Assembly: GCF_009192765.1 (NCBI RefSeq)
Contig: NZ_VOHQ01000002.1
Span: 248,001 to 312,000, forward strand
Length of the DNA stretch: 64,000 nt
DNA from: Agriterribacter humi
GTDB lineage: Bacteria; Bacteroidota; Bacteroidia; Chitinophagales; Chitinophagaceae
Direction: 5' to 3'
Numbering within the stretch: position 1 is the first letter of the stretch; every line of letters begins with the position of its first letter. The translations under genes and the position numbers were made by a program. The notes beneath the pieces were generated by a model, which was not told the DNA's origin, ran no database searches, and saw only the letters and a program-made list of their open reading frames with translations. Below are positions 42,830 through 52,563 of this stretch, in pieces.

Positions 42830-45800
42830 CTATTTCACAGTAATCCTTATGCCTTCTGAATGAGACAGAAACTCGGGTGCATACATACACTGAATGGTAG
42901 CCACACCTGCCGAGAAATTGCCCTTATGCGTAACAAACAGCGGGTATTCAAATACGTAAGTACCTTTGCCCAACCAACTAAAAAAGAAATTGGTGGAAGC
43001 ATCTTTCGTGCTTTCATAATAACCCAATCCTCCCTGCCATTTGTATTGGCTCAATACATTTACAGGCTCTGTTCCGGCGGCCAGTAAATCTTTCATATGT
43101 ACATATTCCATATCCCTGTCGGCACGCAATTCAATTCTCACTTTTATTTTATCGCCCACTTTCAATACCGTGCTGGAGTCCACCGGTTGAAGTACCGGCC
43201 CTTTATCGCTGTTTTTTTCTATGAACAATTGCTTCTTTAGCTGCAGGGGCATTTTATTTTCTCCAGATGCTGTTATTTTATCCAGGTCTTCAAAATATTG
43301 CCAGTACACGGCGCCCCAGCTTCCTGCATTTTGCCGTGATGCGGCTGAGGAAGGAGTTACCGTTACCTGTATATTACCCATTGCCGGCTTTATTTCTTCT
43401 GCAGTAACCCTGTATTTGAAATAACCTGTACCTGCTTCATCATTTCCCGAAGAAGAGAAGTTTTTTGTACCCAGTTTGAGGTTTACCTGTGGCTGGTTGC
43501 TCAGCCAGTCTGTTCCCTGCAGCAATAATGCATAGCAGGCTTCGGCTGTTGATTTGGTATTGCCCCAGTGTTGTGTTTGTTTTTGTTTCAACAGCCACAG
43601 CTTCATATCATTCACCGCTTTTGTATCATGCGTTATTTCATTAAAGGCTTCAATAAGCAACGATTGTATTTCTACAGGCGCTTCATGCCAGTAGTATCCG
43701 CCACGGTTGTCTTTCCAGTACATGCCCAGTTCTTCGTGCGCAATAGCATTTTCTTTAAGCGAAGCGACAATGGCTTTGGGTGTGGCTTTGTCATTATCAC
43801 GGTGCAGGCTCAGCGCAATCATGCCCTGGAAATATTTGCTTTCTTTTATCCAGAATTGTTTGGCCTGCTGCTTATAATAATTATATGCTTTCAGTGCTGC
43901 TTCATTTACTTTTTTCTCTTCAAAAAAACTGCGCATATACAGGTATTGTACCACTATACCGGTTAAATTATTTTTTTTGAGATCGGCTTTCTGTTTAACC
44001 AGATTGTCGTAATCTTCCTTTATCCTTGCATCAGCATATCGCAATGCAGCATCAGTCAGCTCATTCCATTCAGCATAACTTTTTTCCGGAAGGGCATTTA
44101 ATTTTTGCAAATGTGCCACACTGGTTATAATATACTGGGTGATATATCGGTCGTCGCGGCCACCTTTAAACCATACAAAACCGCCATTGGAGGTCTGCAT
44201 GTCTTTCAGTTTATTAAAATTTGTTTTTGCCTCACTGCTCATGCGCATCATATCAAACAATAAAGCGATGTGCTGTTTTTGCTCAGTTTCATTTTGTGCC
44301 TGCAATACCCAGGGGGTTTCCTGCAGCAAAATGCTTTTCAGCTCTTCGTTTTTTTCAAGACTGGAAACAAGGCTTTTGTTGCCGGAGGAATCGGTACGCC
44401 ATTTTTCATATACCGCTTTTATACGCGGCGCACTGCTGGCAATAAGCGTGGCCAATGTATTGGCATAGTACCGGTTAAAAGTTTGCTCCGAACATTCATA
44501 CGGGTATGCTGCAAGGTAAGGCAAGGCCTGAACGGCGTACCAGGCAGGGTTTGCGGTATATTCAACTGTTAACGCGTAATTTTTTTGTGATGATGCCTGT
44601 GTAGTATCTGACTTTAGCAATCTTTCAAACTTGAACTGTTTGGTGCCACTGCTACGCATATTCAGGGGCAGGGTTTCAGTAACCAGCATGCGGTTACTCA
44701 ATACAGGCAATACATTTTCTTCACCATCCGACAATGTTTTTCCGTTAGCCTGCGGCGATGATCTTGCGGTAATGCGGTATAATAAAGGGGTATTAAAATT
44801 TTCAGGGATAGTAAGCTGAAACAGCAATACTTCACTTTGCCCGGGTGCAATGGAAAAGCTTTTTACCGGAACGGCATTATGAAACAGATCATCCACCGGT
44901 TTATTAGTGGTCGCATCAACCAGCTCTAACTTAGCAAATCCATTGATCAGGCTGTCGCCCATGTTTACTATTTTGGCATTGAAGGCCATCCTGTCTTTTT
45001 CCCTTACAAAGCGGGGCGCATTGGGTTGCACCATCAGTTCGTTTTGCGTAACGGCTAACTGTTGGGCATACCCTAAAGCCAGTGCCGGTGTATGGGCAAA
45101 GGTCATTAGTTTCCATTGGGTCAATGCTTCGGGCATGGTAAAACCGAACGATACATTGCCCGCACTGTCGGTTTTCAGGTCAGGAAAAAAGAAGGCGGTT
45201 TCGTTGAAGTTTTTGCGCGTGCCGGTATTATTATTCCCTGTTGTTACTTCCAATTCCTCTTCTTCATCCTTTGCCTGAACTGTGTCGGCAAGTTCGGAAG
45301 CATGCAGGTCACTTTCGTTCATTGCCATTTTGGACTCTGCCGCAGTTGCAATCCCTGCTGCTACTCCCCTGATGCGTTTTTGGGCCCCATAGCCAACCAC
45401 AACAACATCATTCATCCATGAAAGCCTTACATCAATCAGCCGGTCGTAATTTTTGATGAATACTTCATGCTCTTTCCCGGATACATTTCCCAGGTCATTC
45501 CTTTGCCGGGATTGCACATCTATAAAATTCTGTCTTCCATTCCAATAACTGCCCAAATGATATTCCGGCCATATAGCGGGTATAGACCAACTGTGTTGTT
45601 TAAACTGATCCAATGATGCATCGTACATGGTAGCCAGCATTTCGGCCGCTACTTTTTCACCCTTTGTGCCGCTTATCTTTACTTCCCATTTTTCTTTGCT
45701 GCCAGGTTCCATCTTATCCCTGAAAGTAGTAAAACTGATATTGAGCTGTTTGTTGGTCCAGGGAACAGCAATAATATGGCTGTTCGTATAGAAGCGGTTG

Positions 45801-48800
45801 TCCTTCACAAAGAACTGCAGTATACCAAAACCGCCACGATCCTCCTCTGTGGCTGTAAAGCGGAAGTCTTTCTTTTCATTAGTCAATGTAAAGAACTGGT
45901 AAGTTCCTTCCATGTTGTTTTGTGCAGTAGTGCTCAGCGGTCGAACATCACCCTCAATTTCCCTGTCTGTTTGCTGAATCATAAACACATCCTTGGCCGA
46001 AGTGCCGGTGAGGATGGTAGCGGTTTCGGCTGGCTGTACAGGATCCGGTGTACCTGTACTCCAGGCATAAGCCGGCGTTGGCAATGCTTTGGATTTGCTG
46101 TCGTACAATTGCACATACTCCATCGCCTTTACTTCAGCCCCATATTTGTCTGTGGCTGTCACTTCAATGGTATACCAACCTTGAGAAGATTTGAAATTTG
46201 AGATTTGAAATTTAAAATTGGGCTGAGTAGTGAGCGAATCGGAATATGCTACCGCTCCTTTTTCCCAGTTGCGGTAATCCGATTCATCTTTATATTCATC
46301 GTGCGGAAAGAGATTAATGAATTCATCTTCTTTATAGATAAACTGGTCGGGGTTTTCCCAGTAACGGTTGCGAATAAGGCGGCCGGGAGATTGTAAGGGA
46401 TATATTTTTACATTCGCCTGAACAGGTTCAAACACACCATTCATGTTTTTACTGCTGATGTTAAAAGTTTTAAAACTATCCAAAGCAAGCGGACCATTTT
46501 TCGGCAATGCAATATCCAGTTGAATGGCTTTATAGCCTACCTGCACAATTTCCGTACTGCTGCGGGTTTCACCGTTGATATCCGTTACATCCGCTTCAAC
46601 GGTATAGTCAAAAACGGGTTCAAGCGTTTGGCTGATCGTAAGATCAGGAATCGCTTTAAAACGGATACTGAAATTTCCGGCAGTATCGGTGGTTGTAAGG
46701 CCATTAGCGATTTCCATCGGGGTTGTATTGGGCATCCCCTTCCGGTAGTATAGCCAGGGATAAATAAACCTTGCCCGGCGCGATACCCGGTATTTTACGT
46801 TAGCTCCGTCAATATTATTTCCGGCATAGGCCTTAGCCGTTCCGGTTATGGTAACGGTATCGTTCACCCTGTAACTGCTCTGAGGCTTGTTGATTTCTAC
46901 TAAGAACTTAGGGCGTTTATATTCTTCTACCGAAAAATCTGCACTGCTTTGGTTGTATTCTTTTACCAGTATATTAAAATTACCGGTAAGCCCATTTTGC
47001 TGTAACTGAAATTGTCCATGTATGGAGCCATATTCATTGAGGGTTAAAGAAAGTGAATCCAGTACCTGCCTGTTCACATCCTGCAGGTATACTTTTACCG
47101 TTTTGCCGGTAATTGGTGTGGACTTGCGGGTAGCAGCATTTTTTGTAACGCCTATGCCTTTAAAATATACAGTTTGCCCGGGGCGGTAAATGCTCCTGTC
47201 GGTGAAAAAATATATCCTTGCATTTTTTTGTTCAAACTCATCTGTTGTTGTGTTTGCCTCATCTGCATTATAGCGTGTATACAGGTATTCATAATCATCC
47301 ATGAAAAGATAGTCCTTTTCCCACCTGATCTCCAGCCGTGCATTCCGGTTCTCTTTGCCCGTTGTATTTAATGCAAAGAATCCGTTTTTATCTGCCATTA
47401 ACGCTTCTGCTTTCTGTAATTTGTTTTTCCGGTCGGTATAATCATATTTGGAAGCCCATACCTGTACCGAGGCGCCGGCAAGGGGTTTGCCGGTGTTGCG
47501 GTGCAAAGCGAAGTATGAATTGTTGTTGCTGATATAACTGATATTGGACACATGAAAATATTGCGCCGCCAGCAGGTTTTTAGCGGTGCTGAAGTCATTG
47601 TTTACGCTTCCCAGCAAAATATATTCTCCTGCCGGCAGGGCGTCAACTTTTATTTCCACCGAATGATCACGGTAATCATCTGTTGCAGGAAGCTCCTGCT
47701 GCCATGTGCGTGCAGCAGGCAAAGCGATGAGTTTATTCCAGTACGCTAACTCGTAGCGGTTTTGCCATTGTTCTTTAAGTGCCTTATCAATTTTTATTAT
47801 CCTGAAATGGCAGGTAAAGAAATTTTTATAGTTCACCAATGTTCTGAATGCTTCTCCCGGAATATTTACCTTTTCGGTTTGGAGCGTTAAAGATCTACCG
47901 AGAATATTATTGAGCAGGTGGCTACAATTGATTGCACCTTCTGTTCCGGGAAAATCTTTTATCGTTTGCTCACAAATTTCTTTTACGGTTTTGAATGCAT
48001 ATTTCAGCTCTTCATTGCCCTTTGTCTCATCATAGCTGCTGCCCTGCTGAAAATGATATTGCGCCAGTAACCACCATGCCTGTGCGGTTACGGATTGTTT
48101 TCCATATTGCGCTGTAAGATGTATCAACGCTATCCTGTACAATTCATCCTTACCGGGCATTACGGCATGGCGGTAAACAAATTGCAGCCTCCGCAAATCG
48201 GCATCCATCAACGCATCGGGCGCAGTATCATTGCTGTGAAAGGATAGTAGCTGCCTGAAAATGAGCAGTGCTTTATGATGCAGGGAAGAAGAATCATTTG
48301 TTTGAAAAGTATGATGAATAAAATCCGCTACCGGGTCAAATGCGGCATTTTCACTAAGGGTGAAAGCATAAGCGGGTTTTGTAATATCTCTTTCATCATT
48401 TTCAAAATAATCCAATGCCCTGTGGGCTAACAGATCGTACAGGGTAGGACGAAGTTTCCGGGTATTGCCCTTAATGATAATGGGCTCGTACGTTTCGAGA
48501 CGGGTTTGCTGCAATAGTTTTTCATCTTCTATTGAAGCCAGGTATAGCGCACTTATTTTTTGATGCAGATCATCCAATGTCCAGGTAGCGATGTCTTCCT
48601 TATTTACATTAGCCGTATTGGTTCTGTTATAAAATTTCCAGCGGTTATTTTGAAGGTATTGCCAGTACATTTCGGCTGCTGCGGATTGCAGGATATAACG
48701 AACAGGCGGTTGCGCCGTTTGTATCTCCGCTTCCATTTTACGGATATTTTCTTCTGCTCCATTTTCTGTTAAGGGAACGTTGAGATTGATTTGATAGATG

Positions 48801-49015
48801 AGGGCTTTGGTTAATTGTGCATTGTTCTTTTCTTTCTTAGCCCGCTCATATATTTTTTTTACTTCTGCAATCGCCGATTTGGGCAGGCCTTTTTCATCAA
48901 TCAGCAAGTCAACTTTTTTCCAGGCATCATCGTAGCTCATTTTGGTTTGACTTTTGGCTTGTATGAATAATAAGGAGGATAATGTACATAACAGCAGGTG
49001 TTTCAAAAATTTCAT
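42830..49015 (-). CDS. Alpha-2-macroglobulin family protein, thioester type
   Basis: 2061 aa, signal peptide MKFLKHLLLCTLSSLLFIQA, so exported. A long N-terminal helical region (about 1-400) is followed by the MG domains; the MG2 hallmark is YFFTDRSIYRPGQTVYFKGI near residue 600. A linker carries DVVVVGYGAQKRIRGVAAG near residue 1205, like the SusC/TonB-plug motif. Next comes the A2M core (TRKNFNETAFFFPDLKTDSA) and the thioester site YPYECSEQT with Cys near 1506, so the CxEQ motif is intact. Bacterial A2Ms are thought to trap proteases. No penicillin-binding protein partner is adjacent. Confidence 0.93.
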   Translation of the reverse strand: MKFLKHLLLCTLSSLLFIQAKSQTKMSYDDAWKKVDLLIDEKGLPKSAIAEVKKIYERAKKEKNNAQLTKALIYQINLNVPLTENGAEENIRKMEAEIQTAQPPVRYILQSAAAEMYWQYLQNNRWKFYNRTNTANVNKEDIATWTLDDLHQKISALYLASIEDEKLLQQTRLETYEPIIIKGNTRKLRPTLYDLLAHRALDYFENDERDITKPAYAFTLSENAAFDPVADFIHHTFQTNDSSSLHHKALLIFRQLLSFHSNDTAPDALMDADLRRLQFVYRHAVMPGKDELYRIALIHLTAQYGKQSVTAQAWWLLAQYHFQQGSSYDETKGNEELKYAFKTVKEICEQTIKDFPGTEGAINCSHLLNNILGRSLTLQTEKVNIPGEAFRTLVNYKNFFTCHFRIIKIDKALKEQWQNRYELAYWNKLIALPAARTWQQELPATDDYRDHSVEIKVDALPAGEYILLGSVNNDFSTAKNLLAAQYFHVSNISYISNNNSYFALHRNTGKPLAGASVQVWASKYDYTDRKNKLQKAEALMADKNGFFALNTTGKENRNARLEIRWEKDYLFMDDYEYLYTRYNADEANTTTDEFEQKNARIYFFTDRSIYRPGQTVYFKGIGVTKNAATRKSTPITGKTVKVYLQDVNRQVLDSLSLTLNEYGSIHGQFQLQQNGLTGNFNILVKEYNQSSADFSVEEYKRPKFLVEINKPQSSYRVNDTVTITGTAKAYAGNNIDGANVKYRVSRRARFIYPWLYYRKGMPNTTPMEIANGLTTTDTAGNFSIRFKAIPDLTISQTLEPVFDYTVEADVTDINGETRSSTEIVQVGYKAIQLDIALPKNGPLALDSFKTFNISSKNMNGVFEPVQANVKIYPLQSPGRLIRNRYWENPDQFIYKEDEFINLFPHDEYKDESDYRNWEKGAVAYSDSLTTQPNFKFQISNFKSSQGWYTIEVTATDKYGAEVKAMEYVQLYDSKSKALPTPAYAWSTGTPDPVQPAETATILTGTSAKDVFMIQQTDREIEGDVRPLSTTAQNNMEGTYQFFTLTNEKKDFRFTATEEDRGGFGILQFFVKDNRFYTNSHIIAVPWTNKQLNISFTTFRDKMEPGSKEKWEVKISGTKGEKVAAEMLATMYDASLDQFKQHSWSIPAIWPEYHLGSYWNGRQNFIDVQSRQRNDLGNVSGKEHEVFIKNYDRLIDVRLSWMNDVVVVGYGAQKRIRGVAAGIATAAESKMAMNESDLHASELADTVQAKDEEEELEVTTGNNNTGTRKNFNETAFFFPDLKTDSAGNVSFGFTMPEALTQWKLMTFAHTPALALGYAQQLAVTQNELMVQPNAPRFVREKDRMAFNAKIVNMGDSLINGFAKLELVDATTNKPVDDLFHNAVPVKSFSIAPGQSEVLLFQLTIPENFNTPLLYRITARSSPQANGKTLSDGEENVLPVLSNRMLVTETLPLNMRSSGTKQFKFERLLKSDTTQASSQKNYALTVEYTANPAWYAVQALPYLAAYPYECSEQTFNRYYANTLATLIASSAPRIKAVYEKWRTDSSGNKSLVSSLEKNEELKSILLQETPWVLQAQNETEQKQHIALLFDMMRMSSEAKTNFNKLKDMQTSNGGFVWFKGGRDDRYITQYIITSVAHLQKLNALPEKSYAEWNELTDAALRYADARIKEDYDNLVKQKADLKKNNLTGIVVQYLYMRSFFEEKKVNEAALKAYNYYKQQAKQFWIKESKYFQGMIALSLHRDNDKATPKAIVASLKENAIAHEELGMYWKDNRGGYYWHEAPVEIQSLLIEAFNEITHDTKAVNDMKLWLLKQKQTQHWGNTKSTAEACYALLLQGTDWLSNQPQVNLKLGTKNFSSSGNDEAGTGYFKYRVTAEEIKPAMGNIQVTVTPSSAASRQNAGSWGAVYWQYFEDLDKITASGENKMPLQLKKQLFIEKNSDKGPVLQPVDSSTVLKVGDKIKVRIELRADRDMEYVHMKDLLAAGTEPVNVLSQYKWQGGLGYYESTKDASTNFFFSWLGKGTYVFEYPLFVTHKGNFSAGVATIQCMYAPEFLSHSEGIRITVK
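46188..46220 (-). repeat. Dispersed AATTTCAAAT repeat read in frame in the macroglobulin gene
   Basis: The DNA here has the same wording as the intergenic copies at 4960-4992 and 4384-4415 (AATTTTAAATTTCAAATCTC followed by AAATTTCAAATC on the coding strand). It is translated as [11 protein letters not shown] near residues 932-942 without stop or frame change. It lies in a loop-like segment between TTQP and SQGWYTIEV. Confidence 0.65.
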
Positions 49016-49370
49016 ATTGTTATATTTGGATGATGCACGGATGAACCGGGCGATATGTAATGATTAATAATTACAGATGCTGAAGCAATGTGAATTACAT
49101 AAAAATAAACAAATCAATCTGCAAATGCTAAAAGTATACCTGGGCAAACATTAAAGTAACATACCCAGTCAGGAAAGTTTTAATCTCTCATAACCAATTC
49201 TGCATTATCCCTGATCTTTGCGTTGTCCACTTTTACGCACTTAAATTTCAAATAAAACCGGAATGATTTTATGTTGGTTTAAATTCATTCTGATATTATT
49301 TCTGCAAGCTCAGCAATGGCGGAATTAGATGTTAAATCATGAGAGTGACGCTACTATTAAAACTCTATCC
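49016..49370. other. Intergenic region upstream of the macroglobulin gene
   Basis: 355 bp without a recognisable gene. On the plus strand TGATCTTTGCG at about 49210 resembles a -7 box, but no plus-strand gene follows before the convergent rRNA methyltransferase. Nothing else supportable was seen. Confidence 0.4.
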
Positions 49371-50543
49371 TCAGCTCACCTCCACAATCAAAAATTTGAG
49401 GTAATTGGTATTTTCCATGCCCGGAACGATGGGGTGGTCGGCCGACTGCGCCTGGAATGTTACCCTGCGTAATTTTTTACGGGCGTCTTTGGCTGCCATC
49501 GCAATAATATCAAGGAACAATTCCGGCTGTACTAAGTTGGTGCAACTGGAAGTAACAAGAAATCCGCCGGGTTTTATGAGCTTCATCCCCCGTAAATTAA
49601 TTTCTTTATAACCCGCAACAGCTTTCTCAATATTTGCCCGGCTTTTGGTAAAAGACGGGGGATCGAGCATCACCACATCATATTGTTTTCCTTCCTTCGA
49701 CCATTTTTTCAATACATCAAAAGCATTTACACAATCAAAGCGGCAAATGTTTTTGTATCCGTTCAATGCTGCATTCTTCCGGGCCTGTTCGCAGGCGTTC
49801 TCCGAAATGTCTAAACCTGTAACAGACACGGCACCATAATGCGCTGCATGAATTTCAAAAGTGCCGGTATAACAAAAAGCCCCCAGAACATCGGCCCCTT
49901 TTACTAAATGTTGTAAGGCACGGCGATTGTCCTGCTGGTCTAAAAAATAACCTGTTTTTTGTCCATTGGCGATATCAACATAAAATTGTAATCCATTTTC
50001 CTTAATAATGATATTGGTATCGAATGGGGCAGATAAAAATCCTTTTTGCTGTGGTAATCCTTCCAGTTCCCGCACAGCTACGTCATTGCGTTCGTAAATG
50101 CCTTTAGGATTAAAAATTTTTTGCAGTGCATTTACAATGACGGGCTTCCAAACATCAATGCCCAAAGCAAGTGTTTGTATAACAAAATAATTATTAAACT
50201 TATCAATAATAAGTTGGGGTAAATCATCCGCCTCTCCAAAAACCAGCCTGCAATTTTCTGTATATCCTAATCGTTGGCGGTATTGCCATGCTTTTAATAA
50301 TTTGGCATAAAAAAAATCATCATTTATTTCCTGATTCCTGTTCCTGGTCAATAAACGTATAATGATCTGCGATTTGGGATTTATATAGCCTTTACCTATA
50401 AATTTATTATCGTGCGTAAATATTTCTGCTATTTCCCCGGCGGAATAGATTTGTTTGATTTCTTTAATCTCATTGGCAAATATCCAGGGATGACCGTTTT
50501 GAATTCTGTTTCCGGTTGTTTGCTTTAATTGTACTTTTATCAT
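49371..50543 (-). CDS. rlmI: Class I rRNA (cytosine-5) methyltransferase, RlmI family
   Basis: 390 aa. The N-terminal PUA-like domain begins MIKVQLKQTTGNRIQNGHPW. The SAM-dependent methyltransferase domain shows GADVLGAFCYTGTFEIHAA (motif I region), VTGLDISENACEQARKNAAL, MLDPPSFTKS (motif IV) and a Cys in VTSSCTNLVQPEL. In E. coli the family member methylates C1962 of 23S rRNA; the exact target here is inferred. Stand-alone gene, divergent from grpE. Confidence 0.88.
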   Translation of the reverse strand: MIKVQLKQTTGNRIQNGHPWIFANEIKEIKQIYSAGEIAEIFTHDNKFIGKGYINPKSQIIIRLLTRNRNQEINDDFFYAKLLKAWQYRQRLGYTENCRLVFGEADDLPQLIIDKFNNYFVIQTLALGIDVWKPVIVNALQKIFNPKGIYERNDVAVRELEGLPQQKGFLSAPFDTNIIIKENGLQFYVDIANGQKTGYFLDQQDNRRALQHLVKGADVLGAFCYTGTFEIHAAHYGAVSVTGLDISENACEQARKNAALNGYKNICRFDCVNAFDVLKKWSKEGKQYDVVMLDPPSFTKSRANIEKAVAGYKEINLRGMKLIKPGGFLVTSSCTNLVQPELFLDIIAMAAKDARKKLRRVTFQAQSADHPIVPGMENTNYLKFLIVEVS

Positions 50544-50548
50544 GGTTG

Positions 50549-50556
50549 CAAAGGTA
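50549..50556 (-). promoter_or_regulatory. -7 box of the rlmI-like gene, close to the start codon
   Basis: TACCTTTG on the minus strand (50556 to 50549) is identical to the rpsL and fusA -7 boxes. It lies only 5 bp from the ATG at 50543, so transcription would start at or next to the AUG. No clear -33 box was found. Confidence 0.5.
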
Positions 50557-50565
50557 GAGGGGATT

Positions 50566-50615
50566 TAAAATCTGAAGCTTAAAACTTGCCTGCCGGCAGT
50601 CAGGTTTGAAACATC
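50566..50615. repeat. Dispersed CCTGC palindrome repeat between rlmI and grpE
   Basis: A degraded member of the AATTTGAAATTT/CCTGC family: TTAAAATCTGAAGCTTAAAA, then TGCCTGCCGGCAG (50588-50600), then TCAGGTTTGAAAC. It overlaps the space where the two divergent promoters must lie. Confidence 0.55.
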
Positions 50616-50700
50616 CGGTATTTTCCGCCAATTTGACCTGTAACAAGGGTTGGCAAACTTGTTGCCTGATTTAAAAGCATTTATACAATACATAAGGACT

Positions 50701-51270
50701 ATGGAAGATTTAAAGAATAAGAACGCTGAAAATCACGAAAATGCGTCATCCAATGAAACCGAAAGCTTTAATGAAAGCGCAAATATGACAGATCCAGCAG
50801 AATTACCTGAGGAACTGACAGACGAAGCACAAAAGATCCAGGCAGAATTGGCAGAGCAGAAGGAAAAATATTTGCGGTTATATGCCGAATTTGATAATTA
50901 CAAGAGAAGAAATGCCCGGGAAAGAGTAGAATTGATGCAAACTGCCGGCAGGGAAGTAGTTGTTTCCTTATTAGATGTGTTAGACGACTGCGAAAGAGCC
51001 GAAAAGCAATTGCTGGAAAGCGGGCAAAAGGATGCGGTGCAGGAAGGCGTGCTATTGGTGTTTAATAAATTAAAATCTGTTTTATCTTCCAAAGGCGTTA
51101 AGCCCATGGATTGTAAGGGCAAAGAATTTAATCCTGATGAACACGAAGCCGTTAGCCAGGTACCTGTTGCTGATGAAAATTTGAAAGGGAAAATAATAGA
51201 AGAAATTGTAAAAGGATATTATCTCAATGATAAAATCATACGTTTTGCCAAAGTGGTAGTGGGATTATAA
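50701..51270 (+). CDS. grpE: Nucleotide exchange factor GrpE
   Basis: GrpE, about 189 aa from ATG 50701 ([17 protein letters not shown]). It exchanges ADP on DnaK. The acidic N-terminal tail and coiled-coil ([20 protein letters not shown] then [20 protein letters not shown]) are followed by the beta domain ending [14 protein letters not shown] and [11 protein letters not shown]. An in-frame upstream start at 50650 is less likely. dnaJ follows after 17 bp as one operon; dnaK is not in the window. Confidence 0.96.
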   Translation: MEDLKNKNAENHENASSNETESFNESANMTDPAELPEELTDEAQKIQAELAEQKEKYLRLYAEFDNYKRRNARERVELMQTAGREVVVSLLDVLDDCERAEKQLLESGQKDAVQEGVLLVFNKLKSVLSSKGVKPMDCKGKEFNPDEHEAVSQVPVADENLKGKIIEEIVKGYYLNDKIIRFAKVVVGL

Positions 51271-51287
51271 TTAGCATATTCAGATAT

Positions 51288-52436
51288 ATGAAAAGAGATT
51301 ATTACGAAATATTGGGTATTTCTAAATCTGCATCAACCGATGAGATTAAGAAAGCCTACCGGAAAGTGGCTATGCAGTATCATCCCGACCGGAATGCCGG
51401 AGACAAGACTGCTGAAGAAAAATTTAAAGAAGCCGCAGAAGCTTATGAAGTATTAAGTGATACTGAAAAAAAATCGCAGTACGACAGGTTTGGCCATGCG
51501 GGGTTAAAAAATAATGGCAGAGGCGGTTTTGGGAATATGAATACCGAAGATATCTTCAGCCAGTTTGGAGATATTTTTGGAGATGATATTTTCGGTAGTT
51601 TTTTTGGTGGAGGAAGCAGGGGTGGCGGACGAAGAAATCATGGGGTGAGAGGAAGTAACCTGAGGGTTAAAATAAAATTGAATTTTGAAGAGATCGCTAA
51701 CGGTGCCACCAAAACGATTAAGGTAAAAAAATATGTTTCCTGCAATACTTGTAATGGCACAGGTGCAAAGGATAAAGGTGGTGTGCAAACCTGCACTACC
51801 TGTGGTGGGAGCGGGCAGGTTAGAAAAGTAACCAATACTTTTTTGGGACAGATGCAAACCGTTACTACCTGCCCGGCATGTAATGGCGAAGGAACCACGA
51901 TCACCAACAAATGTACCAGTTGCCGTGGAGAAGGAAGAGTATATGGAGAAGAAACGGTAAATATTGATATCCCCGCGGGTGTGCAGGAAGGAATGCAGTT
52001 GAGCATGAGCGGCAAAGGCAATGCGGGGGAAAGAGGCGGCCCTTCGGGCGATTTAATAATACTGATTGAGGAAGAAAATCATCAATACCTGCAGAGAGAC
52101 GGCTTGAATGTTGTGTTTGATCTTCATATTTCCTTTACCGATGTTGTTTTTGGTACACAGGTAGAAGTGCCTACTATAGATGGCAAGGCAAAAATAAAGA
52201 TACCTGCGGGTACGCAAAGCGGCAAAATCTTCCGGTTAAAAGGCAAGGGTTTTCCTGCAATTAATTCGTATGAAAGAGGCGATCAGCTTATTCATGTAAA
52301 TGTGTGGACTCCTCAAAATATCAATGCGGAAGAAAAAGCAGCGCTGGAAAAATTACAGGATGCTCCCAATTTTAAACCGCAGCCTGTAAAGGGCGAAAAG
52401 AGTTTTTTTGAGCGGGTGAAGGAAATGTTTGGATAG
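51288..52436 (+). CDS. dnaJ: Chaperone protein DnaJ
   Basis: DnaJ, 382 aa, the class I Hsp40. The J domain has YHPDRN with the HPD tripeptide near residue 33. A Gly-rich linker ([14 protein letters not shown]) follows. Four CxxCxGxG zinc repeats are complete: [24 protein letters not shown] and CTSCRGEG. The C-terminal substrate domains follow. It stimulates DnaK ATPase and works with GrpE, encoded just upstream. Confidence 0.98.
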   Translation: MKRDYYEILGISKSASTDEIKKAYRKVAMQYHPDRNAGDKTAEEKFKEAAEAYEVLSDTEKKSQYDRFGHAGLKNNGRGGFGNMNTEDIFSQFGDIFGDDIFGSFFGGGSRGGGRRNHGVRGSNLRVKIKLNFEEIANGATKTIKVKKYVSCNTCNGTGAKDKGGVQTCTTCGGSGQVRKVTNTFLGQMQTVTTCPACNGEGTTITNKCTSCRGEGRVYGEETVNIDIPAGVQEGMQLSMSGKGNAGERGGPSGDLIILIEEENHQYLQRDGLNVVFDLHISFTDVVFGTQVEVPTIDGKAKIKIPAGTQSGKIFRLKGKGFPAINSYERGDQLIHVNVWTPQNINAEEKAALEKLQDAPNFKPQPVKGEKSFFERVKEMFG

Positions 52437-52439
52437 GGA

Positions 52440-52562
52440 GGTTTCGGGTTTCAGGTCACAGGTTTCAGAGGGGAATGCAACTTGAGCCTTATAACCCTGC
52501 CCTTTCTCACTTTTCACCTCTCATCCCATAACCTGCAACTTGCAACTTGTACCCTGCAACTT
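52440..52562. repeat. Dispersed CAGGTCACAGG/CCTGCAACTTGC inverted repeat
   Basis: It occupies the whole gap between the convergent dnaJ and histidine kinase genes. The left arm is GGTTTCGGGTTTCAGGTCAC followed by AGGTTTCAG. The right arm is AACCTGCAACTTGCAACTTG followed by TACCCTGCAACTT. The middle has CTCACTTTTCACCTCTC, similar to the GTGAGAGGTGAG repeat near purE. Probably serves, or once served, as a bidirectional transcript end. Confidence 0.65.
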
Positions 52563-52563
52563 C

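Noticed and set aside
49200..49225. Promoter-like TGATCTTTGCG on the plus strand
   Set aside because: No plus-strand gene follows before the convergent rlmI-like gene.
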